Positions 7,054 to 12,676 of a stretch of DNA of 16,066 nt are shown here, in pieces. Location: NCBI GenBank assembly GCA_947624945.1, contig CANQMJ010000051.1, forward strand, positions 1-16,066, given 5' to 3'. The notes under the pieces were generated by a model. That model worked only from the letters and a program-made list of their open reading frames with translations, did not search any database and was not told where the DNA came from. This stretch comes from an uncultured Clostridia bacterium (GTDB lineage Bacteria > Bacillota > Clostridia > Oscillospirales > CAG-272). How positions within the stretch are numbered: the first letter of the stretch is position 1; each line of letters opens with the position of its first letter. A program made the position numbers and the translations under genes.

Positions 7054-7849
7054 ATGGAAAAGAAAACATTAACTTTAGCCGATGGGCGCGCAATACTGCC
7101 GCTTTATTATGTAAATTTGATAGATGAACTGAATTTTATTGAACGCGATAACGCGAACGTAAAGGTGTGGATTGGCGGAGATGCGTTTGTGCTGAAACAG
7201 GATTTTCGTGGGAACCGTTCGGCGACGATATGTCCTTTGTCGGAAAAATGCGATATGCTCTCCGTTTTGGCTGAATTTTTGCCTGACCTCGCAGATGTGA
7301 GAATGATTTTTGTCGATGTGCAAGGTCTGATGGCGGAGACACGGGAAAAAATAATGTCTGTACTGAAAGCGAACGGGTTTTCGGCTCATGACAAAATCCG
7401 GCAGGAGTTTTTTCTCCCTTGCCCAAATCCGCAGCCGATCGACTCGGATATTCGTATCCTTACACCCGCCGACCGGGAGACGTTCATGCAGCTCGACTAT
7501 GTGAAGGAGTCCTACCGTCCGCCGCTCTCCGTGCTGTTCGACGCGTTCGTTATCGACCACACCGAGCCGGGTGACATTTTAGCGGCTTATGACGGCGATA
7601 AACCCATTGGTTACATCTCCGCCGTGCGCCTTAAAGACAACATCTTTGATGTTGATCACTTGTACGTGGCTCCGGCTTATCGGGGCAAGGGTGGTGGGCA
7701 CGCGTTTAGGCGCGGCTTATATCGGGCACATGGCGGATCTTAACTGTTCCGCGCTTTGGTCGAACCCGGTCAACGATGCGTCAGCGCGCATTGCAGAAAA
7801 GCTGGGATTCAATCTGAGCCGTGAGACAGTGTTTTATAGAAAAGTATAA
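7054..7849 (+). pseudogene. GNAT-family acetyltransferase, frameshifted in the acetyl-CoA-binding motif
   Basis: Reading from ATG 7054 gives 229 residues ending at 7743. The C-terminal part of the GNAT fold continues in another frame to TAA 7847-7849. Removing one G in the G-rich run at about 7689-7699 joins the frames into a 264-residue protein. Its motif A then reads VAPAYRGKGVGTRLG, the acetyl-CoA pyrophosphate-binding loop, followed by NPVNDASARIAEKLGF, the usual final GNAT helix. As written, the frame leaves the motif right at the binding loop, so the shortened product should be inactive. The N-terminal 125 residues are an additional domain of unknown role. The gene sits between a permease and its ATPase, is flanked by the 109-bp repeats, has only a weak ribosome site (GAGAGA 7039-7044) and is more AT-rich than its neighbours. 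An assembly error in the G run is possible. Confidence 0.8.
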
Positions 7850-7878
7850 TCGGTATAAGAAAAAACACAGAGGACTGT

Positions 7879-7987
7879 TGTCGTGCGGATTCTTGTCGGC
7901 ATATCTGCCGTATAGATTGAACGTGCGCAAGAGATCAAAGACGCTCGCGGTCGATACGCTGAGCGGGGACTCGGAATAAATGCGGGG
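7879..7987 (+). repeat. 109-bp direct repeat, copy B (remnant of a second permease 3' end)
   Basis: A copy of the permease 3' end without the rest of the gene. Read in the permease frame it differs from copy A by three silent changes and five conservative ones (K to R twice, A to V, R to K, N to D), and its stop TAA is at 7977-7979. It lies immediately upstream of the ATPase start at 7997, so it supplies the upstream junction the ATPase would have had in an intact permease-ATPase operon. Confidence 0.93.
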
Positions 7988-7996
7988 GAAATTGTC

Positions 7997-8749
7997 ATGA
8001 CAGAGGGTAAAGTCGAATACATACTTAAAACCGAAACCGTCATAAAGCAGTATAAGCAGTACGACGAGATAATCACGGCGGTGAACCGCGTCAGCATAAG
8101 CGTGTACGAGGGCGAATTCGTCGCCATAATCGGCACGTCCGGCTCGGGAAAAAGCACGTTCCTGCACTGCTGCGCCGGACTTGACAAGGTCGACGCGGGA
8201 CACATCTACATTCGCGGGCAGGATATAACGCAGATGTCGCACGACGAGCTCGGACGCTTCCGCGGCGAAAATCTCGGATTCGTGTTCCAGAAGCACAACC
8301 TTATCCCGCAGTTCACGGCGCTCGAAAACATACTCATACCGACCTTGATGTGCAACAAGGAGGACGGCTCGTACGAGGAGACGCTGCGCAGACTCTGCAA
8401 GACGCTCGCGATCGAGAACAGACTGCACCATCTGCCGAGCGAGCTGTCGGGCGGTCAGCAGCAGAGAGTCGCGATAGCGAGAGCGCTCATCAATATGCCG
8501 CAGATACTGTTCGCCGACGAGCCGACCGGCAACCTCGACCGCGCGAACGCCGACGAGGTGCTCGACCTGCTCATCAAAACGCGCGACGAGATAGGGCAGA
8601 CGATAGTGATGGTGACGCACGACATGAAGATAGCGGAGCGTGCCGACCGCGTCTACCGCATGGACAACGGCGAGCTCGTCGTCGACCGCGACTACTCGGG
8701 CGGCGTGCCGCGTCCGCACCGTCCGCGCAATTACAACAGCGGACGGTGA
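7997..8749 (+). CDS. ABC transporter ATPase, MacB/LolD-type
   Basis: A 250-residue nucleotide-binding subunit with all motifs in order: Walker A GTSGSGKST (46-54), Q-loop FVFQKHN (Gln 98), signature LSGGQQQR (150-157), Walker B LFADEP with catalytic Glu 175, D-loop GNLDR and H-loop His 208 (VTHD). The LSGGQQQR and DEPTGNLD wording is typical of MacB/LolD-type ATPases, which partner FtsX-type permeases such as the one at 4656. The GGGGGAA run (7983-7989) is the ribosome site for ATG 7997. The gene probably once followed directly on a permease stop; now the GNAT insertion and a permease remnant lie between. The C-terminal codons and stop lie in the inverted repeat at 8738-8766. Confidence 0.93.
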   Translation: MTEGKVEYILKTETVIKQYKQYDEIITAVNRVSISVYEGEFVAIIGTSGSGKSTFLHCCAGLDKVDAGHIYIRGQDITQMSHDELGRFRGENLGFVFQKHNLIPQFTALENILIPTLMCNKEDGSYEETLRRLCKTLAIENRLHHLPSELSGGQQQRVAIARALINMPQILFADEPTGNLDRANADEVLDLLIKTRDEIGQTIVMVTHDMKIAERADRVYRMDNGELVVDRDYSGGVPRPHRPRNYNSGR

Positions 8750-8766
8750 AAGTTTCACCGTCCGCT
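8738..8766 (+). terminator. Inverted repeat over the ATPase stop codon and the next -35 box
   Basis: A 14-bp perfect inverted repeat (8738-8751 with 8753-8766), with the TGA stop of the ATPase (8747-8749) inside the left arm and the first T of the TTGACA box of the thi promoter at its right end. No T-run follows, so it is either a weak terminator or transcript-end stabiliser, or a DNA site at which a bound protein could affect the thi promoter. Confidence 0.5.
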
Positions 8767-8794
8767 TGACACGCGGCATTATATGTGATATAAT
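8766..8794 (+). promoter_or_regulatory. Perfect consensus promoter of the thiamine operon
   Basis: TTGACA (8766-8771), 17 bp, TATAAT (8789-8794). The start of transcription should lie near 8801, exactly where the TPP aptamer begins, so the whole leader is aptamer from its first bases. Confidence 0.95.
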
Positions 8795-8801
8795 CGAACT
8801 A

Positions 8802-8898
8802 TCAAACAGGGGCGCTGCCGCAAGGCGGCTGAGACGGCGGATATTGCTTCGCCGGACCCGCGACCTGATTTGGGCAATGCCAACGTAGGGAGCTTTGA
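8802..8898 (+). promoter_or_regulatory. TPP riboswitch (THI box)
   Basis: Conserved core elements appear in order: CTGAGA (8829-8834), ACCC (8856-8859), CTGATTTGGGCAATGCC (8865-8881) and GGGA (8888-8891). The closing stem P1 is TCAAA (8802-8806) with TTTGA (8894-8898). A short hairpin GGCG/CGCC forms the helix between CTGAGA and ACCC. Thiamine pyrophosphate binding switches off transcription of the operon that follows. Confidence 0.97.
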
Positions 8899-8938
8899 GG
8901 CTTTGCGGGTGCGCCCTTTCGGGTCGGCTCCCGTTTTT
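8888..8938 (+). terminator. Riboswitch-controlled intrinsic terminator
   Basis: GGGAGC (8888-8893) pairs with GCTCCC (8927-8932), followed by G and T5, A, T5 (8934-8944). ACCCGC of the aptamer core (8856-8861) is perfectly complementary to GCGGGT (8905-8910) in the terminator arm, a likely antiterminator pairing when TPP is absent. The use of aptamer bases in both structures points to control by premature termination. Confidence 0.8.
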
Positions 8939-8945
8939 ATTTTTC

Positions 8946-9120
8946 TTTGAAAAGGAGGGTGCGGCAAATATACAGACGGCGGGGGAGCGCCCGGCGTCGG
9001 TGTCATCACAGCGATGGGAAGCCGTGTTCCGGCGTGAGAGGAGGCCATCAAGTCTCGACCGACTTTTTCTACTGCTTTGGGGAAAGTGACGCTGTGAACG
9101 CCGTTTCCCTATATTTCAAA
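8946..9120 (+). ncRNA. Candidate second structured leader RNA directly upstream of thiW
   Basis: Between the riboswitch terminator and the thiW ribosome site lies a 187-nt stretch with no recognisable gene but several nested long-range helices: TTTGAAA 8946-8952 with TTTCAAA 9114-9120 (7 bp); AGGG 8956-8959 with CCCT 9107-9110; AGACGGCG 8974-8981 with CGCCGTTT 9099-9106 (8 bp, one G-U); TCACAGCG 9006-9013 with CGCTGTGA 9090-9097 (8 bp). Inside these are two hairpin arms, ATGG 9014-9017/CCAT 9045-9048 with GCCG/CGGC, and AAGTC 9050-9054/GACTT 9061-9065. A competing hairpin, GGGAAA 9080-9085/TTTCCC 9104-9109, would open the long-range form, and GTCGGT 8996-9001/ACCGAC 9058-9063 could form a pseudoknot. 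The outermost helix ends in the AAA that starts the thiW ribosome site. No known riboswitch class is recognised. Confidence 0.45.
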
Positions 9121-9133
9121 GGAGAATTTCAAA

Positions 9134-9673
9134 ATGAACATTCACAACAAAACAAAAAAACTCGCGCTCTGCGCGATCCTCACCGCCGTCGCCGTCGCGG
9201 GCAGCCTTTTGCAGTTCCCCGTCTTAGGAAGCAAATGCGCGCCCGTCCAGCACATGGTCAATATCTTCTGCGCCGTGTTCCTCGGTCCGTGGTACGGCGT
9301 CGTGTCGGCGTTCATCGCGAGCCTTTTGCGCAATCTCTTCTCGCTCGGCTCGCTCATGGCGTTCCCGGGCAGCATGATAGGCGCGCTCTTGGCGGGCGTC
9401 ACATACGCGGCGACGAAAAAGCTCAAAAACAGCTATGTCCGACTTATCCTGACGCTCGTAGCGGAGGTATTCGGCACGGGCGTTCTCGGCGGTCTCTGCG
9501 CGTACCCCGTGGCTTTGCTCTTCATGAACGTAGACGCAGCGTCAGTGGCGTTCTACGCTTACATCGTGCCGTTCCTCATCTCGACCGTCGCGGGCTCGCT
9601 CATCTCCGGCGTCATCATCGCCGTGCTCGACCGTGCGGGCGTCATGTCGAAAATGAAGAAGTCGCTCGAATGA
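9134..9673 (+). CDS. thiW: ThiW, predicted thiazole (HET) transporter substrate subunit
   Basis: A 179-residue, very hydrophobic protein with about five to six membrane segments. It matches the ThiW family through GSKCAPVQHMVNI (about 32-44), VFLGPWYGV (48-56), SLLRNLFSLGSLMAFPGSMIGALLAG (63-88) and the later EVFGTGVLGG (111-120). ThiW is the predicted substrate-binding S component of an energy-coupling factor transporter that brings in the thiazole precursor of thiamine. It needs a shared EcfA/EcfA'/EcfT module, not present here. The start ATG 9134 has AAAGGAG (9118-9124) upstream. It is the first gene of the operon after the riboswitch, fitting uptake control by TPP. The substrate assignment comes from comparative genomics of the family. 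Confidence 0.93.
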   Translation: MNIHNKTKKLALCAILTAVAVAGSLLQFPVLGSKCAPVQHMVNIFCAVFLGPWYGVVSAFIASLLRNLFSLGSLMAFPGSMIGALLAGVTYAATKKLKNSYVRLILTLVAEVFGTGVLGGLCAYPVALLFMNVDAASVAFYAYIVPFLISTVAGSLISGVIIAVLDRAGVMSKMKKSLE

Positions 9674-9717
9674 CCGACGTGCCTGTTTGCACATCACAAC
9701 TATTTGAAAGAGAGGCG

Positions 9718-9744
9718 CGGGGAGAGAACGGTGTTCTCTCCCCG
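9718..9744 (+). promoter_or_regulatory. 12-bp hairpin between thiW and thiM that may bridge the ribosome site
   Basis: A perfect 12-bp stem (9718-9729 with 9733-9744) around the loop GGT ends 8 nt before the thiM ATG. No T-run follows, so it is unlikely to be a terminator. The bases between hairpin and ATG hold no Shine-Dalgarno sequence, but GAGAGG (9710-9715) lies just before the stem. With the stem folded, the distance from GAGAGG to ATG is about 10 nt, a workable spacing. Confidence 0.6.
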
Positions 9745-9752
9745 TCACATAT

Positions 9753-10556
9753 ATGTCCATAATTGAAACCGTACGCGGGCGCCGTCCCGTCGTACACTGC
9801 ATAACAAACTACGTCACCGCCGAAGGCGTCGCGAACGCGCTCTTGGCGGCGGGAGCGTCGCCCATGATGACCGACGATCCCGAGGAGGTCGCCGACGTCG
9901 ACATGATCGCCGACGCGCTCCTCTTAAACCTCGGCACATGGAGCCGCGCCCGCGAGCGCTCGATGGATATATCGTGCCGCGCCGCCAAAAAGCGCGGTAT
10001 TCCCGTCGCGCTCGACCCCGTCGGCGTCGGCGCGTCGACGGTAAGGCTCGAAACGGCACATCATCTCATATTTGATATCGGCGTCGACATCATACGCGGC
10101 AACGCGTCTGAGATAATGACGCTGTCGGGACACACCGTCCGCGACGGCATCGACGCGGGCGCGTCGAGCGCCGACGCTACGGTCATCGCCGCTCGTGCGC
10201 TTGCGCGTTCCGCGCACGCCGTCGTCGCCGCGACGGGAGATATTGACATCGTCACCGACGGCGATACAGCTTACGCCGTTCACGGCGGCTCCGCGATGAT
10301 GAAATACGTGACGGGCGCGGGATGTCGACTTACGGCTCTTACCGCCGCATATGCGTCCGCCGCAGACGGCGATATGATGCGCGCCGCGCTGTCTGCGGTC
10401 GGTGTAATGAACGCGTGCGCGCAAGTTGCCGAGGCGAGAATGACATGCGAAAACGCGGCAGGCAGCGGCACGTTCGGCGCGTATCTGCACGACGCAATTT
10501 TTACAATTACCGAAGAAACTGCAAAGGAACTTGTGTGCTATGAGATTCTGCCGTGA
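9753..10556 (+). CDS. thiM: Hydroxyethylthiazole kinase ThiM
   Basis: A 267-residue ribokinase-fold kinase that phosphorylates 4-methyl-5-(2-hydroxyethyl)thiazole with ATP to give the thiazole phosphate used by ThiE. Family motifs: VVHCITNYV (13-21), NALLAAGASPMM (28-39), ALDPVGVGAS (86-95), IRGNASEI (114-121), AATGDIDIV (159-167) and VTGAGCRLTAL (186-196) with the catalytic cysteine at 191 in the anion hole. Length is normal. It follows ThiW, so imported thiazole is captured by phosphorylation. Translation start ATG 9753 lacks an adjacent ribosome site and is preceded by the hairpin at 9718-9744. Its last 17 bases overlap thiE, pointing to coupled translation. Confidence 0.96.
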   Translation: MSIIETVRGRRPVVHCITNYVTAEGVANALLAAGASPMMTDDPEEVADVDMIADALLLNLGTWSRARERSMDISCRAAKKRGIPVALDPVGVGASTVRLETAHHLIFDIGVDIIRGNASEIMTLSGHTVRDGIDAGASSADATVIAARALARSAHAVVAATGDIDIVTDGDTAYAVHGGSAMMKYVTGAGCRLTALTAAYASAADGDMMRAALSAVGVMNACAQVAEARMTCENAAGSGTFGAYLHDAIFTITEETAKELVCYEILP

Positions 10557-11184
10557 ACATCTGACGCTTTACGCCGTCACCGACCGCGCGTGTCTCGGCG
10601 CGCGTCCGCTCACGGACGCCGTCGAGGCATCGATACGCGGCGGCGTCACGATGGTGCAGCTGCGCGAAAAATCGCTTGAGGTCACTGACCGCGGCCTTTT
10701 CCTCTCCGAAGCCGAAGAACTTGCGCGCATATGTCATAAACACGGTGTCCCCTTCATCGTCAACGATGACGTGAAGGTCGCGTTCGAGTCCCGTGCGGAC
10801 GGCGTTCACCTCGGACAGGACGACACGGACGCAAAAGAGGCGCGCCGCATACTCGGCAATGACGCCATCATCGGCGTGACGGCGCGAAGCGTAGACGAGG
10901 CTGTCGCCGCTGAGGCGGCGGGAGCCGATTACATCGGCGTCGGCGCCGTGTTCGGCACCGCGACGAAAATGAACACGCGCCACATCGGCGTCGACGGACT
11001 GCGCGCGATAACGAGCGCGGTCCGCGTGCCCGCCGTCGCTATCGGCGGGGTAAATCTCTCGAATATAAACGAGCTTTCGGGCAGCGGCGCGTCCGGCGTC
11101 GCCGTCGTGTCAGCCATATTCGGCGCGTCCGACATCGAGTCCGAGTGCCGCGAGCTGCGGCGAGCCGCGGGAGGCATACTGTGA
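10540..11184 (+). CDS. thiE: Thiamine phosphate synthase ThiE
   Basis: A 214-residue TIM-barrel enzyme that joins HMP pyrophosphate and thiazole phosphate to thiamine monophosphate. Motifs: LYAVTDR (10-16), VQLREKS, VPFIVNDDVKVA (pyrimidine and phosphate contacts), ADGVHLGQDD, IIGVTARS, ADYIGVGAVFGTATK and PAVAIGGV with GVAVVSAIF near the end. The ATG at 10540 is chosen over the TTG at 10531, because AAGGA (10524-10528) is 11 nt before the ATG but only 2 nt before the TTG, and the family normally starts a few residues before LYAVTD. It overlaps the thiM end by 17 bases and its own stop overlaps the GTG start of the next gene. Confidence 0.96.
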   Translation: MRFCREHLTLYAVTDRACLGARPLTDAVEASIRGGVTMVQLREKSLEVTDRGLFLSEAEELARICHKHGVPFIVNDDVKVAFESRADGVHLGQDDTDAKEARRILGNDAIIGVTARSVDEAVAAEAAGADYIGVGAVFGTATKMNTRHIGVDGLRAITSAVRVPAVAIGGVNLSNINELSGSGASGVAVVSAIFGASDIESECRELRRAAGGIL

Positions 11185-11861
11185 ACGCTGCACCTTCCCT
11201 TTCCGCCGCCATATTCGACATAGACGGCACGCTTCTCGACTCGATGACGATATGGCACGACGTGAGCACGCTCTATCTGCGCCGCCGCGGCATCGAGCCG
11301 CCGCCGTCCCTCGTCGACAAAATTTTCACGATGACGCTCTACGAGGGTTGCGAATACATCAAATCGCTCTATAACTTCACCGAGACGGTCGACGAATTGA
11401 TTGAAGCGGTGCTTTCCGTGATGCGCGACTTTTACCGTTATGACGCGCAGTTCAAATCGGGCGCGCATGAGCTTTTGCGCGCGCTTCATGAGCGCGGCAT
11501 CCCGTTTGCGCTTGCGACTGCGGGCGAGCGCGAGACGCACGAGTCCGCGCTGTCGCGCCTCGGCGTGCTCGACATGTTCGCACACCGTCTTTACTGCTCC
11601 GAGCTTTCGACGTCGAAGCGCGAGCCGACGATATATCTCTGCGCCGCCGATAAGCTCGGATATGAGCCGCAGAATATCGCCGTATTCGAGGATGCGCTCT
11701 ACGCCGTTCGGACGGCGAAATCTGCGGGATTTTACACCGTCGGCGTCGCGGACGCGTCGCAGACCGACGACGAGCGCAACGCCATAATACGCGAAGCGGA
11801 CGAGTTCGTATACGATCTTTGCGATCTTGACATAAATATATTCGGAGGGCAAAGGAAGTGA
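11181..11861 (+). CDS. HAD-family phosphatase in the thiamine operon, probable TMP phosphatase
   Basis: A 226-residue haloacid dehalogenase-type phosphatase of the beta-phosphoglucomutase-like group. Motif I is FDIDGTLLDS (nucleophile D13, D15), motif II LATAGE (Thr), motif III the Lys of TSKREPT, motif IV VFEDALYAV (acidic pair). A helical cap lies between motifs I and II. The start is GTG 11181, overlapping the thiE stop as GTGA, with GGGAGG at 11169-11174 six bases upstream; starting at the ATG 11145 would run through thiE. Its stop overlaps thiD the same way. ThiE makes thiamine monophosphate, while ThiN at the operon end uses free thiamine, and no ThiL is present, so a phosphatase is needed between them. 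This protein is the obvious candidate. Other roles (HMP-P recycling, general clean-up) are possible. Confidence 0.88.
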   Translation: MNAAPSLSAAIFDIDGTLLDSMTIWHDVSTLYLRRRGIEPPPSLVDKIFTMTLYEGCEYIKSLYNFTETVDELIEAVLSVMRDFYRYDAQFKSGAHELLRALHERGIPFALATAGERETHESALSRLGVLDMFAHRLYCSELSTSKREPTIYLCAADKLGYEPQNIAVFEDALYAVRTAKSAGFYTVGVADASQTDDERNAIIREADEFVYDLCDLDINIFGGQRK

Positions 11862-12658
11862 AAACGGCGCTTACGATAGCGGGCAGCGACTGCTCGGGCG
11901 GCGCGGGCATACAGGCCGACATCAAAACGATGACGTGCTGCGGCGTATACGCGATGAGCGCTGTGACGGCGCTGACGGCGCAGAACACGACCGGCGTTAC
12001 GGGCATTTACGAAGTCTCGCCCGAGTTTCTGCGCGCGCAGCTCGACGCGGTATTCACCGACATACGCCCCGACGCGGTCAAAACGGGCATGGTGTCCTCG
12101 TCCGCGCTCACAGACGTTATCGCGGACGCGCTCGTGCGCTACCGCGCCGAAAACGTCGTCGTCGACCCCGTCATGGTATCGACGAGCGGCTCGCGCCTGC
12201 TTGCGCCCGACGCCGTCGATACGCTCTGCGAGAGGCTCCTGCCGCTCGCCGCTGTCGCGACGCCGAATATACCCGAGGCGGAGATACTCGCCGATATGAA
12301 GATAGAGTCAAAGTCCGACATGGAGTCCGCCGCGCGCCGCATAGTAGAAAAGTGCGGCTGCGCCGTGCTCGTCAAGGGCGGTCACAGTGCGGGCGGCGCC
12401 GACGACCTGCTTTACTCTGACGGCGCATGCACATGGTTTCACGGGCGCCGCATCGACAATCCGAACACGCACGGCACGGGCTGCACGCTCTCGTCCGCAA
12501 TAGCGTCGTATCTTGCCAAAGGCAAGAGCCTGCCCGACGCTGTCGCGTTCGCGAAGGAGTATATATCGGGCGCGCTGTCCGCGCGCCTTGACCTCGGCGC
12601 GGGACGCGGTCCGATGATGCACAATTTCGATATCAACAGCCGGTTTGCGGCTGAATAA
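11858..12658 (+). CDS. thiD: HMP/HMP-phosphate kinase ThiD
   Basis: A 266-residue ribokinase-fold kinase that phosphorylates hydroxymethylpyrimidine twice, to HMP-P and HMP-PP. Motifs: LTIAGSDCSGGAGIQADIKT (5-24), TAQNTTGV (40-47), KTGMVSS (75-81), VVDPVMVSTSG (101-111), TPNIPEAE (135-142), VLVKGGH and NTHGTGCTLSSAIA (203-216) with the catalytic cysteine at 209. Start is GTG 11858, forming a GTGA overlap with the HAD stop, with AAAGGA just before. Unlike many bifunctional ThiD proteins it has no fused ThiE or ThiN domain. Confidence 0.96.
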   Translation: MKTALTIAGSDCSGGAGIQADIKTMTCCGVYAMSAVTALTAQNTTGVTGIYEVSPEFLRAQLDAVFTDIRPDAVKTGMVSSSALTDVIADALVRYRAENVVVDPVMVSTSGSRLLAPDAVDTLCERLLPLAAVATPNIPEAEILADMKIESKSDMESAARRIVEKCGCAVLVKGGHSAGGADDLLYSDGACTWFHGRRIDNPNTHGTGCTLSSAIASYLAKGKSLPDAVAFAKEYISGALSARLDLGAGRGPMMHNFDINSRFAAE

Positions 12659-12676
12659 ACATAAACGGAGACTGTC

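Noticed and set aside
6950..7878. Insertion sequence carrying the GNAT gene
   Set aside because: No transposase and no terminal inverted repeats are seen at either edge, and a 109-bp flanking repeat is far too long for a transposon target duplication.
8996..9063. Possible cobalamin riboswitch in the thiW leader, from ATGGGAAGCCG followed by CCGGC
   Set aside because: The conserved CCCGC-ACTG segment and the B12 box are missing and the order of helices does not fit, so the resemblance is probably chance.
8947..9762. 271-codon plus-strand frame through the thiW leader and thiW
   Set aside because: It starts at a TTG in the leader and reads thiW in the wrong frame; the product is Arg-rich with no domain. 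ThiW itself is unambiguous.
10531..10539. TTG 10531 as the thiE start
   Set aside because: The AAGGA ribosome site is only 2 nt away from the TTG, while ATG 10540 is at a workable distance and matches the usual N-terminus.
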